Positions 44,312 through 54,501 of a DNA stretch of 64,000 bases are shown one piece after another. The position numbers were made by a program, and so were the translations under genes. Positions within the stretch are counted from its first letter, which is position 1; each line of letters starts with the position of its first letter. This stretch comes from Azoarcus sp. PA01 (GTDB taxonomy: Bacteria; Pseudomonadota; Gammaproteobacteria; Burkholderiales; Rhodocyclaceae): NCBI GenBank assembly GCA_001274695.2, contig LARU01000002.1, forward strand, positions 2,294,001 to 2,358,000. Direction: 5' to 3'. The notes under the pieces are model-generated. The model saw nothing but the letters and a program-made list of their open reading frames with translations, was not told the DNA's origin and did not search any database.

Positions 44312-45670
44312 ATGCTCGACAATCTCACTCAGCGTCTGTCCCGGGTCGTCAAGACCCTGCGCGGGCAAGCCCGGCTCACCGAGGACAACATCCAGGAAGC
44401 GATGCGCGAAGTCCGTCTCGCGCTGCTCGAAGCGGACGTCGCGCTGCCGGTGGTCAAGGACTTCGTCGCCCGCGTCCGCGAAAAGGCGGTCGGCCAGGAA
44501 GTCATCGGCTCGCTCACGCCGGGCCAGGCGCTGGTCGGCGTCGTCCATGACGAACTCAAGACGCTAATGGGCGGCGCCCATGTCGGGCTGAACCTCGCGA
44601 CGCAGCCGCCGGCCGTGGTCCTGATGGCCGGCCTGCAGGGCGCGGGCAAGACCACTACTACCGGCAAGCTCGGCAAGCTGCTGCACGAGCGGATGAAGAA
44701 AAAAGTGCTCGCGGTTTCGGCCGACGTGTACCGCCCCGCGGCGATCGAGCAGTTGAAAGCAGTGTCGGCGCAGGCCGGCATCGACTTCTTCCCGTCGACG
44801 CCGGACCAGAAGCCGGTCGATATCGCGCTCGCAGCGATCGATCATGCGCGCCGCCATTATTACGACGTCGTGCTGCTCGACACCGCCGGCCGCCTCGCGA
44901 TCGACGCGGCGATGATGGACGAGATCAAGGCGCTGCACGCGGCAGCCCGGCCGATCGAGACGCTGTTCGTCGTCGATGCGATGCTCGGCCAGGACGCGGT
45001 GAATACTGCCCGCGCGTTCAACGAAGCCTTGCCGCTGACGGGCGTCGTGCTGACGAAGCTCGACGGCGACGCGCGCGGCGGCGCCGCGCTGTCGGTGCGG
45101 CACGTCACCGGCAAACCGCTGAAATTCGCCGGCGTCGGCGAGAAACTCAGCGGGCTCGAGGAGTTTCATCCCGAGCGGATGGCGAGCCGCATTCTCGGCA
45201 TGGGCGACATCCTCGGCCTCGTCGAGGACGCACGACGCGGCGTCGACGAGGACAAAGCGCGCGCTTTCGCGCAGAAGCTCAAGACCGGCAAGGGCTTCGA
45301 CCTCAACGACTTCAAGGAGCAGATCGCACAGATGCGCAAGATGGGCGGTCTGTCGTCGATGATGGAAAAGCTGCCGGCGCAGTTTGCGCAGGCCGCCGGC
45401 AAGCTGCAGGGCGGAGGCGAGGAAAAGGCGATCGGACGCATCGAAGGCATCATCAACTCGATGACCGCGGCCGAACGCGCGAAGCCGGAAATCCTCAAGG
45501 CGAGCCGCAAGCGGCGCATCGCTGCAGGCGCCGGCGTCACGGTCCAGGAAGTCAACCGCCTGCTGAACCAGTTCGAGCAGACGCAGAAGATGATGAAACA
45601 ATTCTCCAAGGGCGGCATGCAGAAGATGATGCGGGGCATGAAAGGCATGCTGCCCGGCATGATGCGCTGA
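44312..45670 (+). CDS. ffh: Signal recognition particle protein Ffh
   Basis: A 452-residue SRP54 GTPase that targets nascent membrane proteins. Domains: N (LTQRLSRVVKTLRGQARLTE), G with GLQGAGKTTTTGKL, DVYRPAAIEQL, LLDTAGRLAID and TKLDGDARGGAAL, and a methionine-rich M domain ending in MQKMMRGMKGMLPGM that binds 4.5S RNA and signal peptides. Divergent from the CcsA-like gene and followed 16 bases later by an EI24 gene. Confidence 0.98.
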   Translation: MLDNLTQRLSRVVKTLRGQARLTEDNIQEAMREVRLALLEADVALPVVKDFVARVREKAVGQEVIGSLTPGQALVGVVHDELKTLMGGAHVGLNLATQPPAVVLMAGLQGAGKTTTTGKLGKLLHERMKKKVLAVSADVYRPAAIEQLKAVSAQAGIDFFPSTPDQKPVDIALAAIDHARRHYYDVVLLDTAGRLAIDAAMMDEIKALHAAARPIETLFVVDAMLGQDAVNTARAFNEALPLTGVVLTKLDGDARGGAALSVRHVTGKPLKFAGVGEKLSGLEEFHPERMASRILGMGDILGLVEDARRGVDEDKARAFAQKLKTGKGFDLNDFKEQIAQMRKMGGLSSMMEKLPAQFAQAAGKLQGGGEEKAIGRIEGIINSMTAAERAKPEILKASRKRRIAAGAGVTVQEVNRLLNQFEQTQKMMKQFSKGGMQKMMRGMKGMLPGMMR

Positions 45671-45686
45671 GCCGGCCGCACGCGCG

Positions 45687-46451
45687 ATGAGCGAAATCCT
45701 GATTGCCTTCGGCCGCGCGCTGCGCAGCCTTACCCGCCGCGGCGTGCTGGTGCATCTGCTGTGGCCGAGCGTCGTCGCGCTGCTGCTGTGGATCGGGATC
45801 GCAGTCTTCCTGTGGACACCGGTCGTCGAAGGCATCATGGCGTGGATCGACAGTTGGGCGTTCGCGCGCGACTGGCTGACCGGGTCCGAAATCGGTGCCG
45901 CGACGGTGCTGACGCTGGTGAAGATCGCGCTGGTGCTCGCGTTGCTGCCGCTGGTGTATGTGACGGCCGCGCTGCTGGTCGCGGTGTTTGCGTTGCCGAT
46001 GATCCTCGAGCGCGTCGCGGCGCGCGATTACGCGGATCTCGAGCGGCGAAAGGGCGGATCGAACCTGGGCAGCGCGTGGAATGCGCTGGTCGCCGGCTTG
46101 CTGTTTCTGCTCGGCCTGCTTCTTTCGTTGCCGTTCTGGCTGATCCCCGGCGTCGGCATCGTGGTTTCGCTGGTGCTGACTGCGTGGCTCAACCAGCGCG
46201 CGTTCGGTTACGACGCGCTGATGCTGCACGCCGACCGCGAGGAACTGGCGCGATTGCCGCAGGTGCTGCGCCCGCCGATGTTGCTGCTCGGCGGCAGTTG
46301 CGCGCTCCTGGCGTATGTGCCGCTCGTCAATCTGCTGGCTCCGGCGTTCTGCGGCCTGGCTTTCGTGCATTTCATGCTCGAATCCTTGCGTCGCGAACGC
46401 ATCGCGCGCGGCGTCACGGTGCTCGACGCGCTGCCCGGCGCTCCGTCATAG
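45687..46451 (+). CDS. EI24 domain-containing membrane protein
   Basis: A 254-residue inner-membrane protein of the EI24/CysZ-like family. Four to six hydrophobic segments are visible (VALLLWIGIAVFLW, ALVLALLPLVYVTAALLVAV, GLLFLLGLLLSLPFWLIPGV, LAYVPLVNLLAPAFCGLAF), with LNQRAFGYDALMLHADREE between two of them. CysZ imports sulfate in E. coli, but most betaproteobacterial members have no shown substrate. It starts 16 bases after ffh. Confidence 0.88.
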   Translation: MSEILIAFGRALRSLTRRGVLVHLLWPSVVALLLWIGIAVFLWTPVVEGIMAWIDSWAFARDWLTGSEIGAATVLTLVKIALVLALLPLVYVTAALLVAVFALPMILERVAARDYADLERRKGGSNLGSAWNALVAGLLFLLGLLLSLPFWLIPGVGIVVSLVLTAWLNQRAFGYDALMLHADREELARLPQVLRPPMLLLGGSCALLAYVPLVNLLAPAFCGLAFVHFMLESLRRERIARGVTVLDALPGAPS

Positions 46452-46462
46452 GGGAGTCCGCG

Positions 46463-47212
46463 ATGGTTTTCGGCGCAGTCATCATCGGTGACGAGATCCT
46501 GTCCGGGCGACGGACCGACAAGCATCTTCCGAAGCTCATCGAACTGTTGGCCGTTCGCGGGCTCAAGCTCGGCTGGGCGCGATATGTCGGCGACGCGGCG
46601 CCGCGTCTCGTCGACACGCTGCGCGAAACTTTCGCGAGCGGCGACATCGTGTTCAGCTTCGGCGGCATCGGCGCGACGCCGGACGACCGCACGCGGCAAG
46701 CGGCCGCGGCGGCGCTGGGAGTGGAACTGGCGCTGCATCCGCAAGCCGAAGCGCTGATAAGCGAGCGCTTCGGCAACGAGATCAACGCGCACCGGCTGCA
46801 GATGGGGATGTTTCCGGTCGGGGCCGAAATCGTGCCGAATGCCTATAACCGCATCCCCGGGTTTTCGATCCGAAACCACTTTTTCGTGCCCGGCTTTCCC
46901 GTCATGGCGTGGCCGATGGTCGAGTGGGTGCTCGATACGCGGTTTCACGCCCTGCACCATGCCGACGACTACATCGAGGAAGCGATCACGGTATGGGACG
47001 CGTACGAGGGCCAGCTCATCGACCTGATGGAAACCGTCACGGCCGGCTATCCGGACGCGACGCTGTTCAGTCTGCCGACGGTCGCTGTCTCGGGTGAGCG
47101 ACGCTCGATCGAGCTCGGCATGAAAGGTGCTGCCGCGTGCGTCGCCGCCGCGATGGCGCAGATCCGGCTGGAAGTGTCGGCGCGCGGCTACGAGTGGCAG
47201 GACAAGTGTTGA
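46463..47212 (+). CDS. CinA-family N-terminal (molybdopterin-binding-like) protein
   Basis: A 249-residue protein with the MoaB/Mog-like fold found at the N-terminus of CinA: VIIGDEILSGRRTDKH, FSFGGIGATPDDRTRQA, and PGFPVMAWPMVEW. The C-terminal nicotinamide-nucleotide deamidase half of CinA is absent, as usual in stand-alone members. The ATG follows GGGGAG at 46451-46456; a longer in-frame frame from 45761 is a shadow of the EI24 gene. Function not established. Confidence 0.88.
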   Translation: MVFGAVIIGDEILSGRRTDKHLPKLIELLAVRGLKLGWARYVGDAAPRLVDTLRETFASGDIVFSFGGIGATPDDRTRQAAAAALGVELALHPQAEALISERFGNEINAHRLQMGMFPVGAEIVPNAYNRIPGFSIRNHFFVPGFPVMAWPMVEWVLDTRFHALHHADDYIEEAITVWDAYEGQLIDLMETVTAGYPDATLFSLPTVAVSGERRSIELGMKGAAACVAAAMAQIRLEVSARGYEWQDKC

Positions 47213-47985
47213 AACCGCGATCGTCGCGTGGTCCGGCCGCAACCGAGGAACCGCGCGTGATCCAGCTCGCGGGACAGGACGTGCCGTATGTGCTGCGCCG
47301 CTCGGTGCGCCGCACTTTCGCACTGCAGATCGATCATCGCGGCGTCAAAGTGGCAGTGCCGCAGCCCGCGCGCGAAGTGGATGTCGAACGTTTCATCACC
47401 GGGCACCAGGACTGGCTGCTCGGCAAAATCGCAGCCCGTCAGGCGCAGGCCGGGACGCTGCCGTTCGAGCCGGTTGACGGCGCGTGCCTGCCGGTGCTCG
47501 GCGAAAGCTGTCGCCTGCGTGTCGGCGAGCCCGGGCGCTCGTCGTACTGGCGACAAAGTCCCGATGGCACTGAAGAACTCGTCCTCGGGAAGACGCGCGA
47601 TCCGCGCGGCGCGCTCACGCGCGCATTGCGCAAGCGTGCGTTGCCGTGGTTTGCCGAGCGTGTCGCCGCTTACTGCCTCTGGCTCGGGCGCAGCACGCCG
47701 CCCGTCCGGTTGTCGTCGGCGCGAACGCGCTGGGGCAGCTGCAGCTCGGTCAGCGGCATTCGCCTGCACTGGCGGCTGATCCATCTGCCTCCCGAACTCA
47801 TCGACTACGTCGTCGCCCACGAGGTGGCGCATCTGGTCGAAATGAATCACTCGCCGCGATTCTGGGCCGTGGTCGCGCGGCTTTATCCCGACTGGAAAAC
47901 AGCTCGCACCCGGCTGCGCGCGGCCGGACGTGCGCTGCCTCTCATCGAGCCCGGAAGCGGTGACGAAACCCTGAACGAAGACTGA
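47209..47985 (+). CDS. M48/YgjP-type zinc metallopeptidase (DUF45)
   Basis: A 258-residue protein with a zincin motif HEVAHLVEMNHSPRFW and the preceding RTRWGSCSSVSGIRLHWRL characteristic of the YgjP/DUF45 metallopeptidases. The N-terminal half (VPYVLRRSVRRTFALQIDHR) is the family beta-domain. TTG 47209 overlaps the previous stop. GTG 47257 with GAGGAA at 47245-47250 is a good alternative start and would give 242 residues. Substrate unknown. Confidence 0.85.
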   Translation: MKPRSSRGPAATEEPRVIQLAGQDVPYVLRRSVRRTFALQIDHRGVKVAVPQPAREVDVERFITGHQDWLLGKIAARQAQAGTLPFEPVDGACLPVLGESCRLRVGEPGRSSYWRQSPDGTEELVLGKTRDPRGALTRALRKRALPWFAERVAAYCLWLGRSTPPVRLSSARTRWGSCSSVSGIRLHWRLIHLPPELIDYVVAHEVAHLVEMNHSPRFWAVVARLYPDWKTARTRLRAAGRALPLIEPGSGDETLNED

Positions 47986-47994
47986 GGACTGCCG

Positions 47995-48378
47995 ATGCGA
48001 ATCCTTCACACGATGCTGCGAGTGGGCGATCTGGACCGTTCGATCGCGTTCTACACTGAAGTTCTCGGCATGCGCCTGCTGCGTCGCCAAGACTATCCGG
48101 AAGGAAAATTCACGCTCGCCTTCGTCGGCTACGGCGACGAGGGCGACAGCGCGGTGATCGAGCTCACGCATAACTGGGACGTCTCGACCTATGAACTCGG
48201 CAACGGATTCGGCCACATCGCGCTGGCGGTCCCCGATGCCCGGCGGGCGTGCGACGAGATCCGCGCGCGCGGCGGAAAAGTCGTGCGCGAAGCCGGCCCG
48301 ATGAAGCATGGCAACACCGTGATCGCGTTCGTCGAGGATCCGGACGGCTACAAGATCGAACTGATCCAGCGCGCCTGA
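47995..48378 (+). CDS. gloA: Lactoylglutathione lyase (glyoxalase I)
   Basis: A 127-residue nickel-type glyoxalase converting the methylglyoxal-glutathione hemithioacetal to S-lactoylglutathione. All four metal ligands of the E. coli enzyme are at the same numbers: His5, Glu56, His74 and Glu122. Signatures include [29 protein letters not shown] and [17 protein letters not shown] 47995 follows GAGGA. It is short and complete, and the last gene before a 342-base gap. Confidence 0.97.
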   Translation: MRILHTMLRVGDLDRSIAFYTEVLGMRLLRRQDYPEGKFTLAFVGYGDEGDSAVIELTHNWDVSTYELGNGFGHIALAVPDARRACDEIRARGGKVVREAGPMKHGNTVIAFVEDPDGYKIELIQRA

Positions 48379-48720
48379 ACTCGCCTGCGTCAGGCCGCGC
48401 GGCGAATTGCCGCCGTTTCCTCGTCGAACGCTCCTGCCGCAGCTCGACTCTTGTCCGAGCGTGCCCCGGTCGCACGGGTCGGTCACGCGAATCCTTCGCG
48501 CTGCAACGGCGACGTCGCAGCTGCTGCGACGTGCAGCCGACCGCCCGCACTGCCAGTAATGGGCAGTTGAATCGGCGGAAGCTGTCGACCATCCTGAAGA
48601 CATTGGCCGCGATGTGCTTCTCCCGGCGACTGCGTGAGCGGAACTCTTCCAACGTTCGCAGGTGTCCACGCTTGCAGCAGGCGCGACCGGTAACGGAGTG
48701 CCAGTGACAGGAAGTTTCCC
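48379..48720. other. 342-base gap between gloA and cfa
   Basis: No supported coding region was seen. The stretch holds a near-perfect palindrome (48512-48532), a short GC hairpin (around 48408-48423) soon after gloA that has no T-run, and the cfa ribosome site GGAAG just before 48721. A cfa promoter is expected here but no convincing -35/-10 pair was found. Confidence 0.6.
48512..48532. repeat. Palindrome: 10-bp inverted repeat with 1-base centre
   Basis: ACGTCGCAGC, then T, then its exact reverse complement GCTGCGACGT. It lies 188 bases upstream of cfa. It could be a dimer-binding operator or a DNA hairpin; the one-base loop makes an RNA hairpin of full length unlikely. Confidence 0.6.
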
Positions 48721-49911
48721 ATGTCCGATCCGACCTCAAGCGAGCGCCGCGAACATAATGCCAGCGAGGAATCGCGCCTCCACCAGATGCTGGTGGAGCT
48801 GCTGGAGAAAGCCGACGTGCGAATCGGTGGCGATCGTCCCTGGGATATCCGCGTCTTCGACGCCAAGCTTCCCGAGCGGGTTTTTTCGATGGGCAACGTG
48901 GGTCTCGGCGAAGCTTACATGGATGGCCACTGGGAAGCGGACCAGCTCGACGAGTTCTTCAGCCATATCCTGCGTGCCCACCTCGACCGGAAAGTCCAAC
49001 CGCTGCGCCTGGCATTCCATGCGTTGCGCACCCGCCTGCTCAACCGACAAAGCCTGAAGCGGGCCTGGCGAGTGGGCGAGGCCCATTACGATCTCGGCAA
49101 CGATTTCTACGCGGCGATGCTCGATCCGCGCATGACCTACAGTTGCGCCTACTGGGAGGGCGCAAGCGACCTCGCGCAGGCGCAGGAAGCCAAGCTCGAT
49201 CTCATTTGCCGCAAGCTCGGCCTCGAACCCGGCATGCGGCTGCTCGACCTCGGGTGTGGCTGGGGCAGCCTGATGGGCTATGCCGCGGAGCGCTACGGGG
49301 TCGAGTGCATCGGAATCACCGTATCGAAGGAGCAGGCCGCGTGGGCGCAGCAGCGCTACGCCGGCTTGCCGCTGGAGTTTCGCCTGCAGGACTACCGGTC
49401 GGTCAACGAGCGCTTCGACCGCATCGCCAGCGTCGGCATGTTCGAGCACGTCGGACGCAAGAACTACCGCACTTTCATGGAAGTCGCGCGACGTTGTCTC
49501 GTCGACGACGGATTGTTCCTGCTTCACACGATCGGCAAGAACCAGCGCGACGTTGTTTCCGACGCGTGGGTCGACAAATACATTTTCCCCAACGGCGAGC
49601 TTCCGTCGCTCGGCCAGATCGGCGACGCCGTCGACGATCTCTTCGTCGTCGAGGACTTGCACAATTTCGGCGCCGACTATGACAGGACGCTGATGGCGTG
49701 GTATCGCAACTTCGAAGCGGCGTGGCCACGCTTCCGGGGCCGGCTCGGTGAGCGCTTTCGCCGCATGTGGCGTTACTACCTGCTGTCCTGCGCCGGCGCA
49801 TTCCGAGCCCGCGACATACAACTGTGGCAGTGGGTATTTTCGCCGGAAGGCGTCCCTGGAGGATACCGGCGCCCGGCAACGATACGGCGGCAGGAGGCGG
49901 CGCGTGGATGA
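48721..49911 (+). CDS. cfa: Cyclopropane-fatty-acyl-phospholipid synthase
   Basis: A 396-residue SAM-dependent enzyme adding a methylene group to unsaturated acyl chains in the membrane. It has the N-terminal lipid-binding domain, then the Rossmann methyltransferase: AHYDLGNDFYAAMLDPRMTYS, LDLGCGWGSLMGYAAE (SAM binding), GITVSKEQ, SVGMFEHVGRKNY and FLLHTIGKN. The active-site cysteine lies in YSCAYW. ATG 48721 follows GGAAG. It precedes the tRNA gene on the opposite strand. Confidence 0.97.
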   Translation: MSDPTSSERREHNASEESRLHQMLVELLEKADVRIGGDRPWDIRVFDAKLPERVFSMGNVGLGEAYMDGHWEADQLDEFFSHILRAHLDRKVQPLRLAFHALRTRLLNRQSLKRAWRVGEAHYDLGNDFYAAMLDPRMTYSCAYWEGASDLAQAQEAKLDLICRKLGLEPGMRLLDLGCGWGSLMGYAAERYGVECIGITVSKEQAAWAQQRYAGLPLEFRLQDYRSVNERFDRIASVGMFEHVGRKNYRTFMEVARRCLVDDGLFLLHTIGKNQRDVVSDAWVDKYIFPNGELPSLGQIGDAVDDLFVVEDLHNFGADYDRTLMAWYRNFEAAWPRFRGRLGERFRRMWRYYLLSCAGAFRARDIQLWQWVFSPEGVPGGYRRPATIRRQEAARG

Positions 49912-49998
49912 ACGCGGTAAATGCGTCGACGCGCGGATTGGCAATCGCCGAAAGCACAACGCCAACCCCGAAGGATTGGCGCAAGTGCTCGATTCTAA

Positions 49999-50074
49999 TG
50001 GTGGGCCCAGCAGGACTCGAACCTGCAACCAAAGGATTATGAGTCCTCTGCTCTAACCATTGAGCTATGGGCCC
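49999..50074 (-). tRNA. tRNA-Ile2 (anticodon CAT, lysidine-modified)
   Basis: A 76-nt tRNA with encoded CCA. The acceptor GGGCCCA pairs with TGGGCCC; the anticodon loop CTCATAA places CAT at 34-36; the T arm has GGTTCGAGTCC. CAT could indicate Met or Ile2. The short D-loop (TCAATGGTTAGAGCA) and the C4-G69 and C5-G68 pairs match Ile2 (ileX type) rather than elongator Met. It would read AUA after TilS converts C34 to lysidine. Located just after rpoD and possibly transcribed with it. Confidence 0.9.
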
Positions 50075-50090
50075 GGAAAGGAGGTGGATT

Positions 50091-50109
50091 GCCCGTCGCG
50101 GGGACGGGC
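50091..50109 (-). terminator. Hairpin downstream of rpoD
   Basis: Seven-base arms (50091-50097 and 50103-50109) around a 5-base loop, 12 bases past the rpoD stop. There is no T-run, so termination may be weak, leaving read-through into the tRNA. Confidence 0.4.
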
Positions 50110-50120
50110 GAGGAGGACGA

Positions 50121-52115
50121 TCAGGCGTCGCTGTCGAGGAAGCTGCGCAGCCGCTCGGAACGGCTCGGGTGGCGCAGCTTGCGCAACGCCTTGGCTTCGA
50201 TCTGGCGGATGCGTTCGCGAGTGACGTCGAACTGCTTGCCGACTTCCTCGAGCGTGTGGTCGGTGTTCATTTCGATGCCGAAACGCATGCGCAGCACTTT
50301 CGCTTCACGCGCGGTCAGCGAGTCGAGCACTTCACCGGTCGCGTCGCGCAGGCTCGAGTACATCGCGGCGTCGGCCGGGGCGAGGGTCGCCTGGTCCTCG
50401 ATGAAGTCGCCCAGGTGCGAATCGTCGTCGTCGCCGATCGGCGTTTCCATCGAGATCGGTTCCTTGGAGATCTTCATGATCTTGCGGATCTTCTCCTCGG
50501 GCATCTCCATTTTCTCGGCGAGCGTCGCCGGATCGGGTTCCTGGCCGGTTTCCTGCAGGATCTGGCGGCTGATCCGGTTCATCTTGTTGATCGTCTCGAT
50601 CATATGCACCGGGATGCGGATCGTGCGCGCCTGGTCGGCGATCGAGCGCGTGATCGCCTGGCGGATCCACCACGTCGCGTAGGTCGAGAATTTGTAGCCG
50701 CGGCGGTATTCGAACTTGTCCACGGCTTTCATCAGGCCGATGTTGCCTTCCTGGATCAGGTCGAGGAATTGCAAACCGCGATTCGTGTATTTCTTCGCAA
50801 TCGAAATCACGAGGCGCAAGTTGGCCTCCGTCATTTCGCGCTTCGCGCGGCGCATCTTCGCTTCGCCGGTGGACATCTGGCGGTTGATGTCCTTGAGTTC
50901 CTTCAGCGGAATGCCGATGCGCGTCTGCAGGTCGATCAGTTTCTGCTGTTCCTCGAGCACCGCAGGATGCACCCGCATCAGGCCTTCGGCGTAGTTCTTG
51001 CCGGCGCCGATTTCGTCCTTCAGCCAGTCGAGATCGATCTCGCGGCCGGGAAACACCTTGATGAAGTGCTGGCGCGGCATGCCGGCTCGGTCGACGCACA
51101 ATTGCAGGATGTGGCGCTCATGACCGCGGACCTGTTCGACCATGTGGCGCACCGAGTCGCACAGCCGCTCGATCGACTTCGCGGTGAAGCGGATGTTCAG
51201 CAGTTCGCCGGAAATCTGTTGCTGCAGATCGAGGTACGCGCGGTCCTGCGAGCCTCCTGCGGCGAGCACCGCCATCTTCCGCTCGTGCAGCTCGCGGATC
51301 GTCGTGAAACGCACCAGCGCGTCGTTCTTCAGCTGCAGCAGCGTCGCGGCGTTCGCTGCAGCTTCCTTGTCTTCGTCGCTTTCGTCGTCGTCGTCGCCGC
51401 CGACGTCTTCGCTCTCGACTTCCTCGTCCGCGGCACTTTCGTCATCGGCCGCCTCGACCGCCGGCGCCTCGACCGCCTGGGCCGCGTTCGGGTCGATGAG
51501 CCCGTCGATCAGCTCGTCGATGCGCATCTCGTCGCGAGCGACCTTGTCGGTGATCTCGAGCATTTCGGCGATCGTCGTCGGACACGCGGAAATGGCCTGG
51601 ACCATGTGACGCAGGCCGTCCTCGATCCGCTTCGCGATCTCGATTTCGCCTTCGCGAGTGAGCAGTTCGACGGTGCCCATTTCGCGCATGTACATGCGCA
51701 CCGGATCGGTCGTGCGGCCGAACTCGGAGTCGACCGACGACAAGGCCTGTTCGGCCTCTTCCTCGGCGACGTCTTCGTCGACACTGCTCGGCACCGCGTC
51801 CGACATCAGCAGGTCTTCGGCAGCCGGTGCCTCGTCGAAGACGCGGATGCCCATGTTGTTGAACGTCGCGATGATGCCTTCGATCTGCTCGGCGTCGGCG
51901 ACATCGTCCGGGAGATGGTCGCTGATCTCGGCGTACGTGAGATAGCCGCGCTCCTTGCCGAGCGTGATCAGGGTCTTTAGGCGGGTGCGGCGAACCTCGG
52001 CGTCGAGAGGCGCCACTTGCGGGCCTTCAGCTACCAACACTCCTTTGTCTTTGGCTCTGGAAGCTCGTCCCTTCGGGCTGTCCTTGCGCGAATCCTTGGT
52101 TTTTTCGCGGGCCAT
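50121..52115 (-). CDS. rpoD: RNA polymerase primary sigma factor (sigma-70)
   Basis: A 664-residue housekeeping sigma factor. Region 1.1 ([19 protein letters not shown]), region 1.2 ([11 protein letters not shown]), an acidic non-conserved insert ([19 protein letters not shown]), region 2 with [20 protein letters not shown] and [18 protein letters not shown], region 3 and the region 4.2 helix ([20 protein letters not shown]) are all present. It is the last protein gene of the rpsU-yqeY-dnaG-rpoD macromolecular synthesis operon. Confidence 0.98.
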   Translation of the reverse strand: MAREKTKDSRKDSPKGRASRAKDKGVLVAEGPQVAPLDAEVRRTRLKTLITLGKERGYLTYAEISDHLPDDVADAEQIEGIIATFNNMGIRVFDEAPAAEDLLMSDAVPSSVDEDVAEEEAEQALSSVDSEFGRTTDPVRMYMREMGTVELLTREGEIEIAKRIEDGLRHMVQAISACPTTIAEMLEITDKVARDEMRIDELIDGLIDPNAAQAVEAPAVEAADDESAADEEVESEDVGGDDDDESDEDKEAAANAATLLQLKNDALVRFTTIRELHERKMAVLAAGGSQDRAYLDLQQQISGELLNIRFTAKSIERLCDSVRHMVEQVRGHERHILQLCVDRAGMPRQHFIKVFPGREIDLDWLKDEIGAGKNYAEGLMRVHPAVLEEQQKLIDLQTRIGIPLKELKDINRQMSTGEAKMRRAKREMTEANLRLVISIAKKYTNRGLQFLDLIQEGNIGLMKAVDKFEYRRGYKFSTYATWWIRQAITRSIADQARTIRIPVHMIETINKMNRISRQILQETGQEPDPATLAEKMEMPEEKIRKIMKISKEPISMETPIGDDDDSHLGDFIEDQATLAPADAAMYSSLRDATGEVLDSLTAREAKVLRMRFGIEMNTDHTLEEVGKQFDVTRERIRQIEAKALRKLRHPSRSERLRSFLDSDA

Positions 52116-52164
52116 GGTACTCCTTGGTTCGGGCGGGAAATGAATTGGGTAACCTGCAATGGTA

Positions 52165-53994
52165 CTAAAAATCTTGGACTTTGCCGAGATTGACGAGGTT
52201 CATTTTTTCGATTAAGAGCGCCGCAAGCCGGCGCCGCTCGATCGGCGACAGACCGGATTCGCGCTCCCGGGCGGTCAGCCCGTCAATTTCACGGGCGATC
52301 GCGTCGGCGTGCAGTTTGCGCAGCGTGTCTTCGAAAAGTATCTCGACGACCGCATCGTCGAACTCCGCGTCGACAAGTTCGCCTGCGGTCGTCGCGAGCG
52401 TTTCCCCGTGCGGGGTTTCGCGGAAGCGTTCGACCAGGGCGCCGAGCCCAAGGTTCGCGGCGAGATCGCCAGTGCTTGTCGCGTCAATGATTGCGACCAG
52501 CGCTTCGCCCTCGGCGTTCATTGTCGGGACGAGGTCGACCGGCAGTCGCGCCGCCAGGGCGGGGTGCTGGAGCACGAGCCGCAAGAGCGTGCCCACGGTC
52601 GAAGGGGGCTTGCGGCGCGGCCGCATTCCTGGGGTCGAACGGCGCGGCGCGGCGGCGGCAGGGCGATAGCCGGGAGCGACGGTGGGATGCTCGCCGGGCC
52701 CTTCGCGGCCGTCCTCCGAGAGCCCATACGCCCGCTCGATTTCGCTCTGGCTGAACTGGCTTGCCTCGGCGATCGACTTCACGATCTGCAGCCGCAGCAT
52801 TGGCGCGGTGATCCGCGTGACGAGCGGTTTCGCTTCGTGGACGAGTCGTGCACGCCCTTCTGCGCTGTCGAGCGCGCAGTCCGCCTGCAGTTCGCGCAGC
52901 AGGAAAGTCGTCAGCGTCGTTGCGGCGTCAGCGGCCTGGCGGAACGCTTCGGCACCATGAGCGCGCACGAACGAATCCGGGTCGTGTTGCTCGGGCAGGA
53001 ACAGGAAGGCGAGGGTGACGTCGTCGCGCAGCGCTTCGAGCGACGATTCGAGCGCCCGTCGAGCGGCCTTGCGCCCCGCCGCGTCGCCGTCGAAGCAGAA
53101 CACGATGCGTCGGGACTGGCGCAGCAGCACATTGATGTGGTGCGTCGTCGTCGCGGTGCCGAGCGTCGCGACCGAATTGCCGATGCCGTGCTGGGCGAGC
53201 GCCACGACGTCCATGTAGCCTTCGACGACGATTACATGGCCCGCGTGGCGGATCGGTTTCTGCGCCTGGAGCAGCCCGTAGAGCTCGCGGCCTTTTTCGA
53301 ACAGCGGGGTTTCCGGCGAGTTCAGGTACTTCGGTTCGCCGCTGTCGAGAACCCGTCCACCGAACGCGATGACGCTCCCGCGCCGGTCCTGGATCGGGAA
53401 CATGATGCGGTTGCGGAAGCGGTCGTAGCGTCGCCCGGCTTCATTCTCGATCACGAGGCCGGCTTCGAGCAGTGGCTTCGCATCGTAGTCCGGGAAGCTG
53501 CTGGACAAGCCCTGCCAGTCGTCGGGCGCAAAGCCGATGCCGAAGCGCGCCGCGATTTCACCGCTGACGCCGCGTCTTTTAAGGTACTCGATCGCCGCGG
53601 AGGCCTGCCTGAGCTGGTCGCGGTAGTGCCGCGCCGCGACGCTCATCGCCTCGATCAGCGCTGCGTAAGCGGGATCCGCGTCGGTGCGCGGAGTCGGGCC
53701 ACGTTCCTGCGGGACCTGCAGGCCCGCCTGGGTGGCGAGTTCCTTGACTGCCTCGACGAACGGCAGCCCGCTGTATTCCATCAGGAATCCGACGGCACTG
53801 CCGTGGGCGCCACAGCCGAAGCAGTGGTAGAACTGCTTGGTCGGGCTGACCGAGAACGACGGCGACTTCTCGCCGTGGAACGGGCAGCAGGCGAAGTAGT
53901 TGGCGCCGCCTTTTTTCAGCGGCAGGTGGCGCTCGATGACGTCGACGATGTCGACCCGGGCGAGCAGATCCTGAATGAACGACTGCGGAATCAT
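52165..53994 (-). CDS. dnaG: DNA primase
   Basis: A 609-residue primase. The N-terminal zinc finger reads [19 protein letters not shown] and [15 protein letters not shown] (CHC2 type). The catalytic TOPRIM core has [17 protein letters not shown] and [20 protein letters not shown]. The C-terminal domain for DnaB binding is shorter on recognisable signals but present. It lies 37 bases after the yqeY gene and 49 bases before rpoD. Confidence 0.97.
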   Translation of the reverse strand: MIPQSFIQDLLARVDIVDVIERHLPLKKGGANYFACCPFHGEKSPSFSVSPTKQFYHCFGCGAHGSAVGFLMEYSGLPFVEAVKELATQAGLQVPQERGPTPRTDADPAYAALIEAMSVAARHYRDQLRQASAAIEYLKRRGVSGEIAARFGIGFAPDDWQGLSSSFPDYDAKPLLEAGLVIENEAGRRYDRFRNRIMFPIQDRRGSVIAFGGRVLDSGEPKYLNSPETPLFEKGRELYGLLQAQKPIRHAGHVIVVEGYMDVVALAQHGIGNSVATLGTATTTHHINVLLRQSRRIVFCFDGDAAGRKAARRALESSLEALRDDVTLAFLFLPEQHDPDSFVRAHGAEAFRQAADAATTLTTFLLRELQADCALDSAEGRARLVHEAKPLVTRITAPMLRLQIVKSIAEASQFSQSEIERAYGLSEDGREGPGEHPTVAPGYRPAAAAPRRSTPGMRPRRKPPSTVGTLLRLVLQHPALAARLPVDLVPTMNAEGEALVAIIDATSTGDLAANLGLGALVERFRETPHGETLATTAGELVDAEFDDAVVEILFEDTLRKLHADAIAREIDGLTARERESGLSPIERRRLAALLIEKMNLVNLGKVQDF

Positions 53995-54031
53995 GACTGG
54001 GCGCGGGCCCGCCCGCGGGGGCGGCAGCCAA

Positions 54032-54478
54032 TCAGCTCGCCAGCCTCGCGCGCACCCGGCGCGACGCTTCAGTCATGTCGGCACGGCCCGCCAGGCGTGG
54101 CTTCAGCAGCGCCATGACGCGTCCCATGTCAGCGGGACCGGTGGCGCCGGCTTCGCCGACGGCGGCGGCAATCGCCTCTTCGAGTTCGGCGTCGGACAGC
54201 GGCTCGGGGAGATAGGCCGACAACACCGCGATCTCGAAGCGTTCGGCGGCAGCCAGTTCCGGCCGATTGGCGCCTTCGTACTGGGTGGCTGCGTCGCGCC
54301 GTTGCTTGACCAGTTTTTCAACCGTCGCGGTGATCGCAGCATCGTCGAGTTCGACCCGCTCGTCGATCTCGCGCTGCTTGACCGCCGCGAGCAGCAGGCG
54401 GACTGCGGACAGGCGTGCGCTATCCTTCGCACGCAGCGCCGCCTTCATGTCGTCCTGGATGCGTTCCTTGAGAGACAT
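54032..54478 (-). CDS. yqeY: GatB/YqeY domain-containing protein
   Basis: A 148-residue helical protein of the YqeY family, related to the tail of the amidotransferase GatB, which binds tRNA. Features: LKERIQDDMKAALRAKDSARL, LLLAAVKQREID, FEIAVLSAYLPEPLSDAEL and MGRVMALLKPRLAGRADM. It lies between rpsU and dnaG, the standard betaproteobacterial position. A role in tRNA-dependent amidation is suggested but unproven. Confidence 0.93.
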   Translation of the reverse strand: MSLKERIQDDMKAALRAKDSARLSAVRLLLAAVKQREIDERVELDDAAITATVEKLVKQRRDAATQYEGANRPELAAAERFEIAVLSAYLPEPLSDAELEEAIAAAVGEAGATGPADMGRVMALLKPRLAGRADMTEASRRVRARLAS

Positions 54479-54501
54479 GATGTACTCCAGTTCGAAAATG
54501 C

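Noticed and set aside
45761..47212. A 483-residue frame containing the CinA-like protein
   Set aside because: The first part is a shadow of the EI24 gene. The real start with a ribosome site is at 46463.
49999..50074. Reading the CAT tRNA as elongator tRNA-Met
   Set aside because: The D-loop length and the C4-G69/C5-G68 pairs match tRNA-Ile2.
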